Assembly (NCBI RefSeq): GCF_022376445.1
Contig: NW_025955413.1
Span: 1-25,000 of the forward strand
Reading direction: 5' to 3'
Origin: Fomitopsis serialis
Taxonomy: Eukaryota > Basidiomycota > Agaricomycetes > Polyporales > Fomitopsidaceae
Length of the DNA stretch: 25,000 bases
Each line of letters begins with the position of its first letter. The stretch's first letter is position 1. The notes under the pieces were generated by a model. It searched no databases. It worked only from the letters and a program-made list of their open reading frames with translations, and was not told the DNA's origin. Position numbers and translations under genes: made by a program. Shown here in pieces: positions 10,069-20,817 of this stretch.

Positions 10069-13000
10069 TCACTTCTTCGACCGCTTCTTCTGGCGAGCAT
10101 CCGCGGCGCCGGCACCAGGAGTACGCTCCTCGCGTCCCGCCGGGCCCGCCTGCAACCGATTCACCGGGGCGGCCTTCCGATTGGAGCGACGCGGGGCTGC
10201 GTCAGGTTTGGGCGGGCTGCTGCTCGGCTCGCGAACGCGCTTCGGCTTGCGGGGGGTCGGGGACGCCGACGAGGCCGACGACAGCGGAGACGACGGCCGA
10301 GTCGACTCAGAGCGCGAGCTCGTCGAACGACCGCGCAAGTCGGACGGGCCAGCCTCCGGGACCTCGGGCACAACGGGCTCCTGGTCGACGGCCATGTCGT
10401 CGACGTTCATGTCGTCGACGAAGGGCGGGGCGGACGGGGCACGGGAGAGCGAAGTCGAGCCCAGCTGGAACGACACCGCGGCGATGGTCGGAGGGACGGC
10501 AGGGGGACGAGTCGGCGAGCGCGTCGGCGAGCGGAACCACAGCGAGGGATCCAGCTGGCCGGGGGTGTCACGCGCACTCTGAGTAGATGGTTCAGGTGCG
10601 ATAGGTGTTGGTGGCGTGACACCACGGGCGGCGGGGGGGCGAAGGGCGAGGCGGGGACCGGGGGCGGGATGGACGAAGGCGGGGGCGGGGCGCGGGGACC
10701 TGGGGGTCGACGTCCATGGAGTCGACGGGGTTCTCGCCGGCTGCGGACGTGTCCGGGATGGGGGCGGGGGCTGCGCTCGACTCGGCGGAGGGCTGAGGGG
10801 CCTGAGCCGTGGCAGGGTCCTCGGCGGCGGGGCAGTCTCCTCGGCGGCGGGGCAGTCTCCTCGAGGCGGGAGGCCGGCTCCTGGACTGCCGGAGTGTCCT
10901 CGTCGCTGTCAGAGATGAGGGCGCGCGACTTCGGCCCCTTCTTGCGCGTGGTCTTGGGGGCGGGGGCAGCCGTCTCCTCAGGCTCAGGGGAGACCTCAGG
11001 GGTGGGCTCGGGGACCGCCTTCCTCATCCTCGGCTTGGGGCGAGGGCGCTTGGGCGCCGCGTCCGTCGACTCCGCCGCGGGCTGCTTCGAGGTCGACGCC
11101 TCCTGGTCGGCCGTGGACTTGCTCGCCTTCTTCGGCGCAGAGCTTCGCCGGCGGTCTTCTTGGACGCCTTCTTCGGCGCAGAGCCCTCGCCGGCGGCCTT
11201 CTTGGAGGGCTTCTTGGGGGCGGGAGTCTTCTTCTCGACCGCCCTCTCCTTGCCCTTGCCCTTGCGCTTCGGGGCCGGCTCGTCGTCCTCGTCGTCCTCC
11301 TCGTCGACCTCCTCCTCGACGTCGGACTTGACGTACTCGTTGTCCTCGGCAGCCTCCAAGTCGAGCAGGTCGAGGACCGCCGCGCCGAGCATCCGCTGCC
11401 TCGAGCTCGCTGAATCAAGAGTCAGAGTGGATTTCAAAAGAGATGTGGTACTTACCAGGTCGAAGCCCGGGGTGATGAACGCGATGTGCATCACGCCCTT
11501 GTCCCAGGCGATGTTGTTGAGGCGACGTCCACCGACTCGGTGACGACGATGCGGTAGACGAAGACGTCGCGCATCTGCCCGAAGCGGTGGATCCGCCCGA
11601 TCGCCTGCTCGTCGGACTGCGCCGACCACGTGGTGTCCTGGCACCGGATGAGTGAAGCCTGGAGGGGAAGAAAAAGAAAACGCACCAGGAAGATGATCAC
11701 GTTGGCCCACGCGATGTTGAGCCCCGTCGCGCCGACGCCAGACATGACGAGGATGGTTTTGCCACCCCAAGTCGACTTCCGGAACTTCTCGACCTCTTCG
11801 GCGCGCTGCTTGGCGGACAGCGAGCCGTGGATGAAGACGGCCTTGAAGCCGTAGGCCGCGAACAACTAAGACAGGTGAGAGAAGGATTGAGGGATTACAA
11901 AAAGAAGACTTACGTTCTCGAGCACGATGTTATTCGACGGGAACGTCGAATAAATGACGATCTTGTCGGCTCGTCCCCCGAGTACGAGACGTACACGTAG
12001 TCCTTGTCGGGGACCAGGCGGTTGGAGTCCGGGAACTCGGGGAGCTTGGAGAGGGGGACGCCATCGAGCTCCGGGTCGTTCCGCATCGGGGGGGCCTTCG
12101 GCTTGCTGTGGTTCTCGAGCAGGTCGACGAGGGCCATGAGCTTGGCCGTCGGGATGGCCTCGAAGTCCTCGCGCGTGACCGGGATCTTCGCGTCGGGCGG
12201 GGGGTGCCGGGCCATCGAGAAGTGGAACATCGTCCGGCGAATGTCCACGTAGAAGTTCTGTGAAAATGGTGAGCCACTGAGAAACACTGGCGAGAGGTGC
12301 GCCATCGGCGCACCCGCGCGAGGGGGAAGGAAAATGATGACAGTGGCCGTCAGAAGGCACGGTCGTCCAGTGCGCCATTGGCGCACCGCGACGCGAGGGG
12401 TCCGCGGGTGCCACACAGGACTGATCCACTGGCGGGCAGTGAGCCTTTGGCGCACCGCAGCAGGGCCGGCCTGTGAGACCCGCGCGTGCGCGAGGGGTGC
12501 GCCGTTGGCTCACTGCAGCTGTACGCCAGCGAACCGCCCAAGGTGGCTCATGGGTGGCTGGCCAGCGCACCCTGCGCTGCGGTGCGCCAACGGCGCACTC
12601 GACGAGGGCACTGATGAGAGGTTACGGTGTTCCAACCGGACCTCTCAGCAGCCCCGCGCGGGGTGCGCCTTCGGCGCACCCGACCCCCATACTCGAGCAA
12701 GTGGTTATTTGCTCACCTTGTCCGTCACCGCGGCCTTTTTCCCCTTCGCGTCCTGGCCGACCTCAGCCTGGATCGACTGGACCACCTTGCGCTCGTACGG
12801 GGCGAGCCGGAGCATGATGGAGATGTCGTTGCAGGGCGGCAAGCCACTGACAACGTTCCCCTGCCAGTCCGTGGACGTCACCGTCCGACGGATGACCATG
12901 CCCGCCCACCGCTTCCGGTAGTCGGCCATGATGGTGATGGTCTCCGCCGCCGTGGCCGAGCTCCACGTCGACGGCTCCCCGTCCTTGCTCTCCTTGGCGG

Positions 13001-15275
13001 CGGTGACGCGCCGGAGGGTCCTGTTGTCGCGCCGCTCCGCCCGGTCCTTGGTCTGCGCGCGCGTCAGGAGCCGTCCGTGACCGGCGAGCTCCTCCTTGTA
13101 CTCGTCGCCGAATCGGGGGAGGCCCATCAGGCGACCGATGGAGACGAGGTCCTGTGCAGCGACGGTGAGCTTGGTTACAATCCGGAGAGTGGGACTTACC
13201 ATCGCGCTGGTGATCGTCGGCGTCGCCGACAGTCCTACCATGGAGCCCGCGTGCTCCCGAAGATTCCGCACCGCGCGGAAGGCCGCATTCGGCTTGCGCA
13301 TCTCGTGGATCTCGTCCACGATGACGAGCCCCCAGTTGCGGCTGAAACCGACTTCGCCTTGATGGCGGCAGCCTCGCGGGCGGGGCGGGGGATTCCGATC
13401 CGGCGTGCCACGGCTCGCCAGGCGGGAGCATGAACACCTCGGTGCTGTCCTTCGACACCGCCTACGCAAGTATTGTGAGCGAGGAATGGATGAGAGGGCG
13501 TGTACTTACCGGCACCGTCGAGAGGACGATCTGCCGACTCTTCGGCTGCTTGAAGGCGTTGACCGCCGCCCAGAACTGCTCCGCCCGGTTGCCGCGGACG
13601 AGGGCGGTGTACGACATCAGGTCGAACGACTTCGCGACACGTACCGGTGGATTCGAGCCGCACCTGGGTCTCGAGCGAGACGGGCACGACGATGAGGCGG
13701 GGGCGTCGAGGAAGTTGCCGTCGTCGGAGCCCGGGAACTTGACGTTCTCTGTGAAGAAGGTAAGTAGCTATCTTCACCGCGCATAGAAACGTGACTTACT
13801 GTACTTGCCCGGGAAGTGGCCGTGGGACGCGTAGTGCATCCGGAAGTGCGCCATCATGCAGATGAGGCCGACGACCTGCATGTCTTGCCGACGCCGACGC
13901 CGTCCATGAGGAGGGTCGGCTTGCCGGCCAGCACGTTGTCGAGCATCTTGACGATGCCGACGAGCTGGTGCCAGCGGGGCGCCAGCGGGATGGTGTCCTT
14001 GCCCTCGAGCGCCTTGATGCCCTCCGGGGACCACGGGTCGTGCACGCCGATCGTCGACTCGACGAGGTTGAAGAAGGGGATGCTCTTGTCGGCGCTCCGG
14101 CCGAGCATCGCCCAGAGCTCGTCGGGGGTGCACTTCTCGTACTCCTCGACGCCGGTGCCCCACGCGAAGTCGTCCAGGTTGTGCAGGCCGATGTGCACCT
14201 CCGCGTCGTCCTCGTCCTCGATCTGCTCGAGGAGGCGCTCCAGCTCGAAGTTGAGCTGGTCGACCTCCTTTGCGTCGGCGAGCTGCTGGAGCGCCTCGAC
14301 GACCGACTTGGGCAGCCCTGCAACGAGGTCAGAGGTCGTCGGAGAGGCGATGAGGGAGACGTACCGGGTACCGCCTTCGAGCGGTCCTTCATCTGGTCGC
14401 GCACCTTCTGGACGTTCTCCAGGTGCGTCTTGAACTTCTCGACGGCGGCGACGTTGTCGAGGTTCCTCGCCGCCTCGAGGTGCGTCGAGACCTGCTTGAA
14501 ATACCTGGTCATCGCGCCCTTGATCGTCTTGCTGTCCTTCTTGAGGATCTCTGCACCGAGGGTTAACGCGGCACGCATTGCACAACGCGCGCACTCACCG
14601 CCCAGTCGTTCTCCATCCCGGCGACCCACTTGTCGATCTTCTTGACCTCGTCGCCGATCCGCTTACCCTCCGAATGCCACAGGTGCGGGAAGATCCGCCC
14701 CACGTACTTCGTGGCCCACGGCTTCGGCGTCGCGGCCCTGAAAGTCGCCCCACCGCCAGGAGCTCGAGCACGACCGGGAGCGTCGCACTGGCGAGGTTGC
14801 ACTCCTTGACGTTGGGGAGCTGGGCGTGGCGTCAGTACCGGAGTTGGACGACTGTGACGGTGCTCACCGTCATCGTCTCCATGTTCCGCATCGTTTGATA
14901 CGGCCCCAGCTCGACGGTCTCGAGCACCTGCAGCGTCCGCGCGCGGATCTGCCACTCCTTCACGGCCTCCGTAAGCCATCCGAGGACGGCGTCGCGACCC
15001 TCCGAGTCCTTGTCCTTCTTGATCTTGAGGCACGCTTGGCGGGCGGTCGCGCCCTCGATGGCCCGGTACCTCGACACGAACGCGAGGACCTTCTTCAGCA
15101 GGGCGCCGTCGTGCGCCATCCAGGAACTCGGGACGGACTTCGGCCCGGCACTCTCGTCCCACGGCAGGCCGGTGTTCTCCTTGCGCGTCAGCACCTCCCA
15201 CGCGCCGCAACTCACCAGATCCGGTTGGCTGACCATTAGGTCGAAGATGTTGTGTTGGGGCGTCCAGACGCCCAT
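10069..15275 (-). CDS. SNF2-family ATPase/helicase, 11 exons
   Basis: Probable ATP-dependent DNA translocase of the SNF2 family, acting in the nucleus. Exons on the minus strand are 15275-14868, 14819-14599, 14548-14365, 14317-13800, 13748-13510, 13461-13200, 13151-12717, 12257-11914, 11865-11686, 11637-11456 and 11409-10069, giving about 1,440 aa. Motifs in order are Walker A (LMDGVGVGKT, about residue 415), DEIH (VIVDEIHEMRK, about 570), SATP (about 603), GVGATGLN (about 918) and QAIGRIHRFGQ (about 944). An acidic stretch and a long Pro/Ser/Lys-rich disordered tail ending RQKKRSKK follow. The N-terminal 400 residues match no domain I know. The start follows from an ATG 78 bp downstream of a TATA box. 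Reading needs about a dozen single-base corrections, nearly all a missing base at a G/C run; without them it is a pseudogene. All splice sites and motifs are intact. The closest SNF2 subfamily cannot be named. Confidence 0.85.
10821..10860 (-). repeat. Two tandem 20-bp copies in SNF2 tail
   Basis: CCTCGGCGGCGGGGCAGTCT occurs twice in a row within the last exon. A 21-bp unit would encode a clean 7-residue repeat (EETAPPP). At 20 bp each copy shifts the frame, and the coding frame downstream of the pair is recovered only if one base is added per copy. Confidence 0.7.
12258..12716 (-). repeat. Enlarged SNF2 intron filled with palindromes
   Basis: This intron has a normal GTGAGC donor (ending at 12716) and a TTCACAG acceptor (12258), but is 459 nt long against 46-50 nt for the other nine. 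It carries six copies of GTGCGCCNNNGGCGCAC or one-base variants (12297-12313, 12370-12386, 12439-12455, 12497-12513, 12582-12598, 12663-12679), centred 58-85 bp apart. The flanking exons join in frame, so the palindromes lie wholly in spliced sequence. Confidence 0.85.
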
Positions 15276-15352
15276 TGCGAAAGCGGGAGCGAGGAAGCAG
15301 GGGTGGCGGTACAGGAGAGAGTAAAGTGGGGGCAAGGGACGGTTGTGAGGGG

Positions 15353-15359
15353 CTTTATA
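15353..15359 (-). promoter_or_regulatory. TATA box of SNF2 gene
   Basis: On the minus strand the sequence reads CTATAAAGCCC, with TATAAAG at 15359-15353, 78 bp before the ATG at 15275. This spacing suits transcription starting roughly 30 bp downstream and a short 5' untranslated leader. Confidence 0.6.
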
Positions 15360-15484
15360 GCCCACAGCAGTCCCATCAAATGTCGGCCAACGGGGATCTT
15401 AGATCCAGATAAGCGTTAACCGAGACGATCAGCGCCCGGGGACACTGTGGCGCGTGATGGGATTGGACGGGCTGCTCGCGAGAA

Positions 15485-15918
15485 GTGCGCCGACGGCGCA
15501 CCGCGGCGTGGGCGAGCAAATTTTCATTAAGCGCTCGCTGCGGATAGGCCGGGAGGATCAGCGCGGTTAGCCGGCGATCGCGCTGATCTTGATCCCGCTG
15601 GGGTCTGGAGCGCGGATGGGGCATACCGCTTTGGGTAGGCTGGGCGGGCACGGAGCGGTGGGTGCGCCGTTGACGCACCGCGGCGGGGCCTGCCACCGCG
15701 CGGTGCCACGCCCATGCACCTCGCCCTCGGTGCGCCTTCGGCGCACCCCCGCGGGCAGGCCACGCCAGCCCACCGGGCACGTGCACCGCCGCGCGCCCTC
15801 GCCCCAGTGCGCCTTCGGCGCACTGAGCGCAACCTCGCTCGCGAGGGGTGGCCTCGCCCACGCTTTCTGTTGCTTGACGGCTGGTTCATCCCTTGCGCGG
15901 GGTGCGCCATCGGCTCAC
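15485..15918. repeat. Palindrome cluster between two genes
   Basis: Five copies of GTGCGCCNNNGGCGCAC or near variants lie at 15485-15501, 15662-15678, 15730-15746, 15807-15823 and 15902-15918. A different hairpin (GATCAGCGCG at 15556-15565, CGCGCTGATC at 15579-15588) sits in the gap after the first copy. The cluster fills the space between the stop of the upstream gene (16008) and the SNF2 promoter. The long frames that cross it are products of the palindromes. Confidence 0.85.
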
Positions 15919-16007
15919 TGGACTGGCGTTGTCACCACACCGTATACGTCGCACCGTCTATATGTCGCTTTCTACATTGAGGTAGAGTACATACTATGGA
16001 CTGTTGC

Positions 16008-17400
16008 TCATTCCGACGACTCCTCCTCTTCCTCGCGACGCCTAATCCTCTCATCCCTCGCCGCCTGCTCCCTGTCCGCTTGTTCTTCGTCTGATGACAT
16101 CTCGAAAGGCACGTCATACACAGGTGATTGCCGGCCTTCCTCCTCGGGGTTCATCTCCTCCGGACGCACACTCCGGATCACCCAGCGCTCGCCCTTGTAG
16201 ACTAACGGATTTACGGCTAGAATGGGAGCCGGGCCTCGGCTCCCGGTGGGCACGGCTTTTGCCGATGAGGCGCCGGCCTGACGCGTATTCCAGATCCGGT
16301 CATTCTCAGGCTGCGGCAGCCAGAGCATTTGGTTGAACAGCCCCAGCAGCGCGCGCGGAGCGCGGGGATGTCCACCTCGTCGTGCTTAGCCAGAGCGCCG
16401 ACCACTGTTTCCAGTACGTACACTGCACGTAGTTCTGCAGCGAATGGTTGATGGTGGTGTGTGTCGGCGGGAAATACCGGTCGAACATTATGCCCGTCCA
16501 GAATGTTCCGTCCACGTGATTGACGCGGCACTGCGTGAACGGCAAAACCGGCGACTTGAACAGCCTGTCGGGTGCGTTCACCTTCTCGATCGCTGTGACC
16601 GTCAGGAACGATCGATGCTGTCTTCCCTTCGGAGACGGGGCCTTCTGCAGGAGATCACACTTGAATTGCTCCCACAACGGGACACCCGTTGATCCGCGTT
16701 TAACGGAGGCGCTCGTCCTCGTTCTCCTCGCGATCGATGGCCTCCCTTCTCGGCTCTGCGATGTCGATCCGGATGCCCGGTCCGCCAGTCCGAGATTGCG
16801 CTCAGGCACGGGTTCGGTGCGGTGATTGATCGTCGAGCTCGTCTGCGTTTGGCGATTGGGGACTCGGTACGGATTCCGTTTGGATGGGACTACCCGGATC
16901 CCCGTCTGGCCGAACAAACCACGGAGGGTGGGCATGTCCTCGGCCTTGTATGCGAGCGCCAACATGTCGCCGTCGAGCACACGGCGCCTGTCCGTGAGAT
17001 AGCTCCCGTGGTCGCTGACAATATGCCCAGGAGGAACAGGCCTTGCTTGTCACCCACGGGCGACCAGTCGTATCGTTCGTCGTCGTAGACATCGACGTCA
17101 TGCTCAGACATGAGATCCTCGGCCTGGTGCATGGCGACGTCAGCCTCTAGCTGTGGATATGGTGTCTTTGTGGTGTTGCGGTAGAGGCATCCGTTGAGCA
17201 TGTGTGTAAGGACAACGCCGAGCTGGAGTGACTCGTCCCTCGCCCGGACGGCGTTGGGACTCTTCTTCAGGTGTTCGATCATCGTATAACAACAGAACAC
17301 TCTCCACCACTTGAATGTCCTGTGGGCGGGTTAATTTACTGATCATACCCTGTATTCAAACTCCGCTTACCACCACGTGACTGCTGGCCAAGAGAGGCAT
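16008..17400 (-). CDS. Unknown fungal protein, frame-broken
   Basis: A run of protein-like sequence of roughly 440 residues on the minus strand. It can be followed through FKWWRVFCCYTMIEHLKKSP, VYDDERYDWSPVGDKQGLFL, then SDHGSYLTDRRRVLDGDMLA, a basic linker, LWEQFKCDLLQKAPSPKG, FTQCRVNHVDGTFWTGIMFD and LLGLFNQMLWLPQPENDRIW. It ends in an acidic Glu/Arg tail and a stop at 16008-16010. I do not recognise the family. Frame changes are needed near 17015-17025, 16390-16400 and 16340-16360. A possible first intron (17320-17370, GTAAGC donor, CCCACAG acceptor) would join a short exon with an ATG at 17400, but its frame does not fit without another correction. It lies head-to-tail upstream of the SNF2 gene, which shows the same kind of frame break. 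Confidence 0.6.
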
Positions 17401-17446
17401 GCATTATAGGGTGTTTCTGTAGGAAATTGGAGCACAGAGTACCCTC

Positions 17447-17495
17447 TGATTACCCTATATAGAAATTTCTATATAAGGAAATTTCTATATAAGGA
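17447..17495. promoter_or_regulatory. Duplicated TATATAA segment
   Basis: AAATTTCTATATAAGG occurs twice in a row (about 17464-17479 and 17480-17495), preceded by CCCTATATAG. This is strikingly AT-rich for the neighbourhood. CTATATAG reads the same on both strands and lies about 50 bp upstream of the ATG at 17400, so it may be the TATA box of the minus-strand gene. Its role is inferred from position only. Confidence 0.4.
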
Positions 17496-17520
17496 AAGTG
17501 TGAACATTTAAATTACTTGA

Positions 17521-18025
17521 GTGTGAAGGTGCGCGCCCGCGCGCATCCACAGACTGTACATGCATACCACATTAGCTGCAGAGATCACGAGAGGTGTGGA
17601 GACGCGCAATTGCGCACCTTCACAACTTAGTCACGTGCACGACATGAACCGTAGAATCTACTAAATGTGGGGAGGCGCGCGATTGCGCACCTTCACAGCT
17701 AAGTCACGTGCACGGCATTAATCGTAGAATCTACTAAATGTGGGGTGACGCGTGATTGCGCACCTCCACATCTTGGACATGCAAGTCACTATATACATGG
17801 AGGTGAATGTATGCTGACATATATCACTATATATGGACACGCGCGATCGCGCATCTCCACATGCAGCCCCTGCTGGGAGGGTGCGCGCAGGGACCGATGG
17901 TGCGCGGAAATGTGTGGAGGTGCGTGATCGCGCACCTTCACAATAGTGTATGTACCCATATGATTGAATAGGCGCTAAGTGTGTGAACGCGCGCGATCGC
18001 GCACCTCCACACATTTCCGCGCACC
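17521..18025. repeat. Palindrome array 1 (about 30-bp units)
   Basis: Seven imperfect palindromes lie at about 17521-17552, 17594-17624, 17666-17697, 17739-17770, 17833-17862, 17911-17942 and 17980-18012. Each is TGTGGA or TGTGAA, a CG-rich core such as GCGCGATCGCGC, then TCCACA or TTCACA. Centres are 69-92 bp apart. Units three and four share their leader (CACGTGCACGACATGAACCG-like and CTACTAAATGTGGGG), a 73-bp tandem duplication. The last two sit inside a larger inverted repeat (17899-17923 against 18001-18025, 25 bp). The array lies between two divergent genes. Confidence 0.9.
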
Positions 18026-18726
18026 CTCCCACGATAATAACTGGACGCCCGGTGAGCGGGGCGTTGTCGGACACAGCAAGCACAGTAGTAGTAGCGAAGG
18101 GAGGGTGGGTTTGTGGGAGTACTAGCTGGTAGTCTACTAGTACTGTGTACTGTACTAGTACTACGTTCTGTGAGCAGCATTCTGACGACCATCTGAGATG
18201 GCGTGTGAGGTTGGCCTGAAGGCTGTCTGACATCAGAGATTAGCTCTGAACTGATCTCCCGTTCTCAAACGCAAAGTCTGATGGGTCTGAATGTCTGACG
18301 AGTAAGTTAGTACCAGACCATTTCAGATAGCCTCAGACGAATCTGCAGTTCTGCTGATCGGCGCCCGGCCGCCCGCACAACTCCGAGCGCGCGGGCGCTG
18401 TCACGGGATCGCGTCCACGTCTCAATACAGCATTTGGGCTTAATTTGGGCGGGGTGAGCTTATGTATAGCGCCGCTTACTGAGCCGAACGAAGAGCAGTT
18501 TACGTGGTTGGTGAGCTCGTTGTAAACATATACTAAGTAAGTGATTGACCGAGTTCAGCAGAAATCGATTCACTCACAGATCCTTGACAGCTAGTAATCA
18601 ACAGAGATCACTAGAAGCTGTAGTAAACGGTCAGGTTGTCACTGCGCAATTCATAGGTGAGTCGCTGGCCGTCACTGGTCGGTATGTACATAGCACTGAG
18701 TACTACAGCAGTGTAGCTGGGTGAAC
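18026..18726. other. Upstream region of the 406-aa gene
   Basis: No gene is seen. An ACTAGTACT-rich palindromic patch lies at about 18118-18165. A segment dense in TCTGA and TCAGA motifs follows (18190-18355), then a GC-rich patch with GCGCCCG/CGGGCGC (18361-18398). A probable 5' untranslated intron has a GTGAGT donor at about 18657 and a CAGCAG acceptor at about 18714, just before the ATG at 18727. Confidence 0.4.
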
Positions 18727-20104
18727 ATGGACCGTCCAGCTTGGTCAGACCGCACGCGTGTGATTCTGCACGCTGCTGCACTGACCCGGCTCATCCCCGT
18801 ACACACGCAGGTTTTTTTCCACGAGCTCGGCCCTCTTGGTCCGGCTTATGGCCCAATCACTATCGAAGAGGCGTATGAGAGATGGTGCAAGCACATGGGG
18901 GAATGGCTTCGCATCATACGTGTCCGTACGACCTCTGATCCCCGAGTCCTGAACGTACTCTACATGCAATCGGAAATCGATCGGCTCGAGGCAGTCATGA
19001 TCGCATTAGCAAACTTCATCACTCCGTTGTACAGGTACTGGGGATTCTCACGCACATCGTTCCCCATCCACACCCACAATCGCCGAGAATGGCAGTACAT
19101 TGCCATGTCAACTGTCAGTCTCATGCACTTGGTGCGGGAGACGGTCGATTACTGGCATAGTACGTTATCTTTACAACGATCAAACTGCTCTCACAAAGCT
19201 GACTCACTACACAGAAATCTTGAACAACAACAGTAGGTGTCACAGCATCGGTATATTATAATCTGCTCACTGTCCGCTGGTACAGTCAAAGCGGGCACTC
19301 TGTGGCCTGATCCACCCATCAAGCGGATCCTCTGGAACCATCATACACAGGAGGCAATCCACCTCAATGTCGCTACAGACGAAAAGAGGACCTTGCTTGA
19401 CTATTCTGGTCGGTTTGTGCAACCAGAGGCTCGGTGGTTCATCCCCTACGGCCACATAAATCACACAAACGAACACGAGTTCTTTGAGCGCATCTGCGCG
19501 CACATTGCCATTCTTATACATGAGCGGCAATGGCGCATTGATCGCGAGATTGAAATGGACGAAGACATTCATGTCTGGGTTGACCGCTGGCTCCGCCATC
19601 TCCGGTCACTATTGATCATGATCCACGGTGCGCGCATCTCCCTCACTCCGGTTGTTGTCTGTCTGAATAACCACAGAGAATCTCGACCTCCGCTCTGAGC
19701 GGAGGCCACCCATCTGGCTAGAAATCGACCTCCCAAGTGATCGAGCCCTTCCGGACGGTCCATACACTCTCAGCATTGGACAACTCACTTTGCTCCTCGC
19801 GCATCCCGAGGAAATCGATTTCTGGGAAACACAGTCAGCAGCACGCAAGCCCATGCTGATGCCCGAGCCACGAAATCTCGTGAACGACAACACAGCTCGT
19901 CGGGTTTGGCTGGCACGCCAGGCCCTTCATTGCGAATACGTTTATCGCCACCTTCAGTTGGAGCGCACGACGATGGCCCAGCTCAACGAACGGTTTTTGC
20001 GGGAAGGCGGGCCTTCGGCGTTGGCGCGAGCACAGGGCATCGACCTTCTTTCGGACCGCATGCAGTGGTTCCGTGCGCAGATCGAGCAGTACGAACAGGG
20101 GTAA
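18727..20104 (+). CDS. Conserved-looking unknown protein, 406 aa
   Basis: Exons 18727-19159, 19215-19232, 19286-19627 and 19677-20104 join without a stop into 406 residues. Introns are 55, 53 and 49 nt with GTACGT, GTAGGT and GTGCGC donors and CAG acceptors. The protein begins MDRPAWSDRTRVILHAAALT, is rich in Trp, Arg and His, and looks helical. Recognisable stretches are WLRIIRVRTTSDPRVLNVLY, IKAGTLWPDPPIKRILW, IWLEIDLPSDRALPDGPYTL and a C-terminal helix DRMQWFRAQIEQYEQG. No signal peptide, membrane segment or catalytic motif was identified. The second exon is only 18 nt and frame-neutral, so a 126-nt single intron would also give an open frame. A donor at 20101 could replace the last residues, with little change. 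Family and role are unknown. Confidence 0.75.
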
Positions 20105-20724
20105 GCACCGTGGAATTTACCAATTACACATTGACACTAAGCAGGTACAGATGAACTCGTGTCATGTAGTACATACGTAGTGAATGTGTATGCGCGCGGT
20201 GCTATGAATTTTCCAACATAGAATGAAAGGTAAGTCAACAGAATGTATGCGCACTCGAAATCAGTAGTGCGCGCACTGACCACTTACATATGCGCGCAGT
20301 AGGTATTTTAACTGAAGGTACGCCGACTCACTTCTGGAGGTGCGCGCACCACACACACCAGTCAAGTGCGGCTACATCAGGTAAGTCGACGTACCGCACC
20401 ACAGTTCACCCAAAGTGAGTACAAACCCGTGCGATAATCACCGCAACGCAGCCGTGGTGTGCACCTTGACAGTCACTTGAGGTCAGTGCTCATACTCACC
20501 CACCGCAAGGCAGCACGCACCACTGCAAAGGGCACTGCAGCCAGTTGGTACCCACCTGCGCAACAGTCACTGACATTCCCATCTGTCTCCAGAGTCAGAG
20601 TCCAGCGCGCGCATAGCACATACGGTCAGCTGACTTGTGCTCTGCACGTCGCGTCGATCTCACCAGCCACCCGCCACTGGACTTAGTAGACGCCAGGTGA
20701 CTTGTGGCTGCGAGCGCGCGGACT
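20105..20724. other. Intergenic with GTGCGCGCAC motifs
   Basis: No gene is supported. The self-complementary GTGCGCGCAC occurs at 20267-20276 and 20340-20349, with further TATGCGCGC motifs near 20190 and 20290. These resemble the core of the nearby palindrome arrays but lack the TGTGGA flanks. Confidence 0.4.
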
Positions 20725-20817
20725 CACTCTCTCACTCTCTTCCACTCCCTTCTTCCACTCCCTCATCTGTTTCCTCCCCTGCTCGCTTACTCGTACACTT
20801 GCCTGTCCCTCGACACG
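20725..20817 (+). promoter_or_regulatory. CT-rich leader before zinc-cluster gene
   Basis: The stretch before the ATG is strongly pyrimidine-rich on the plus strand (CTCACTCTCTCACTCTCTTC, then repeated CCACTCCCTTCTT-like units). Such CT tracts often lie at transcription start sites of filamentous fungal genes. I take it as the likely core promoter and leader; no TATA box is evident. Confidence 0.5.

Noticed and set aside
10616..11543. Plus-strand Arg/Gly-rich frames of up to 244 codons
   Set aside because: They are antisense shadows of the SNF2 tail, which has the coherent minus-strand reading with acidic and Lys-rich stretches.
11659..11685. 27-nt intron in the SNF2 gene
   Set aside because: Too short for this genome. 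A 48-nt intron (11638-11685) uses the same donor and restores the conserved helicase spacing.
15376..15910. Minus-strand frames of 127-161 codons between the SNF2 and upstream genes
   Set aside because: They run through the palindrome cluster, and the repeated RRRRT-type peptides come from it.
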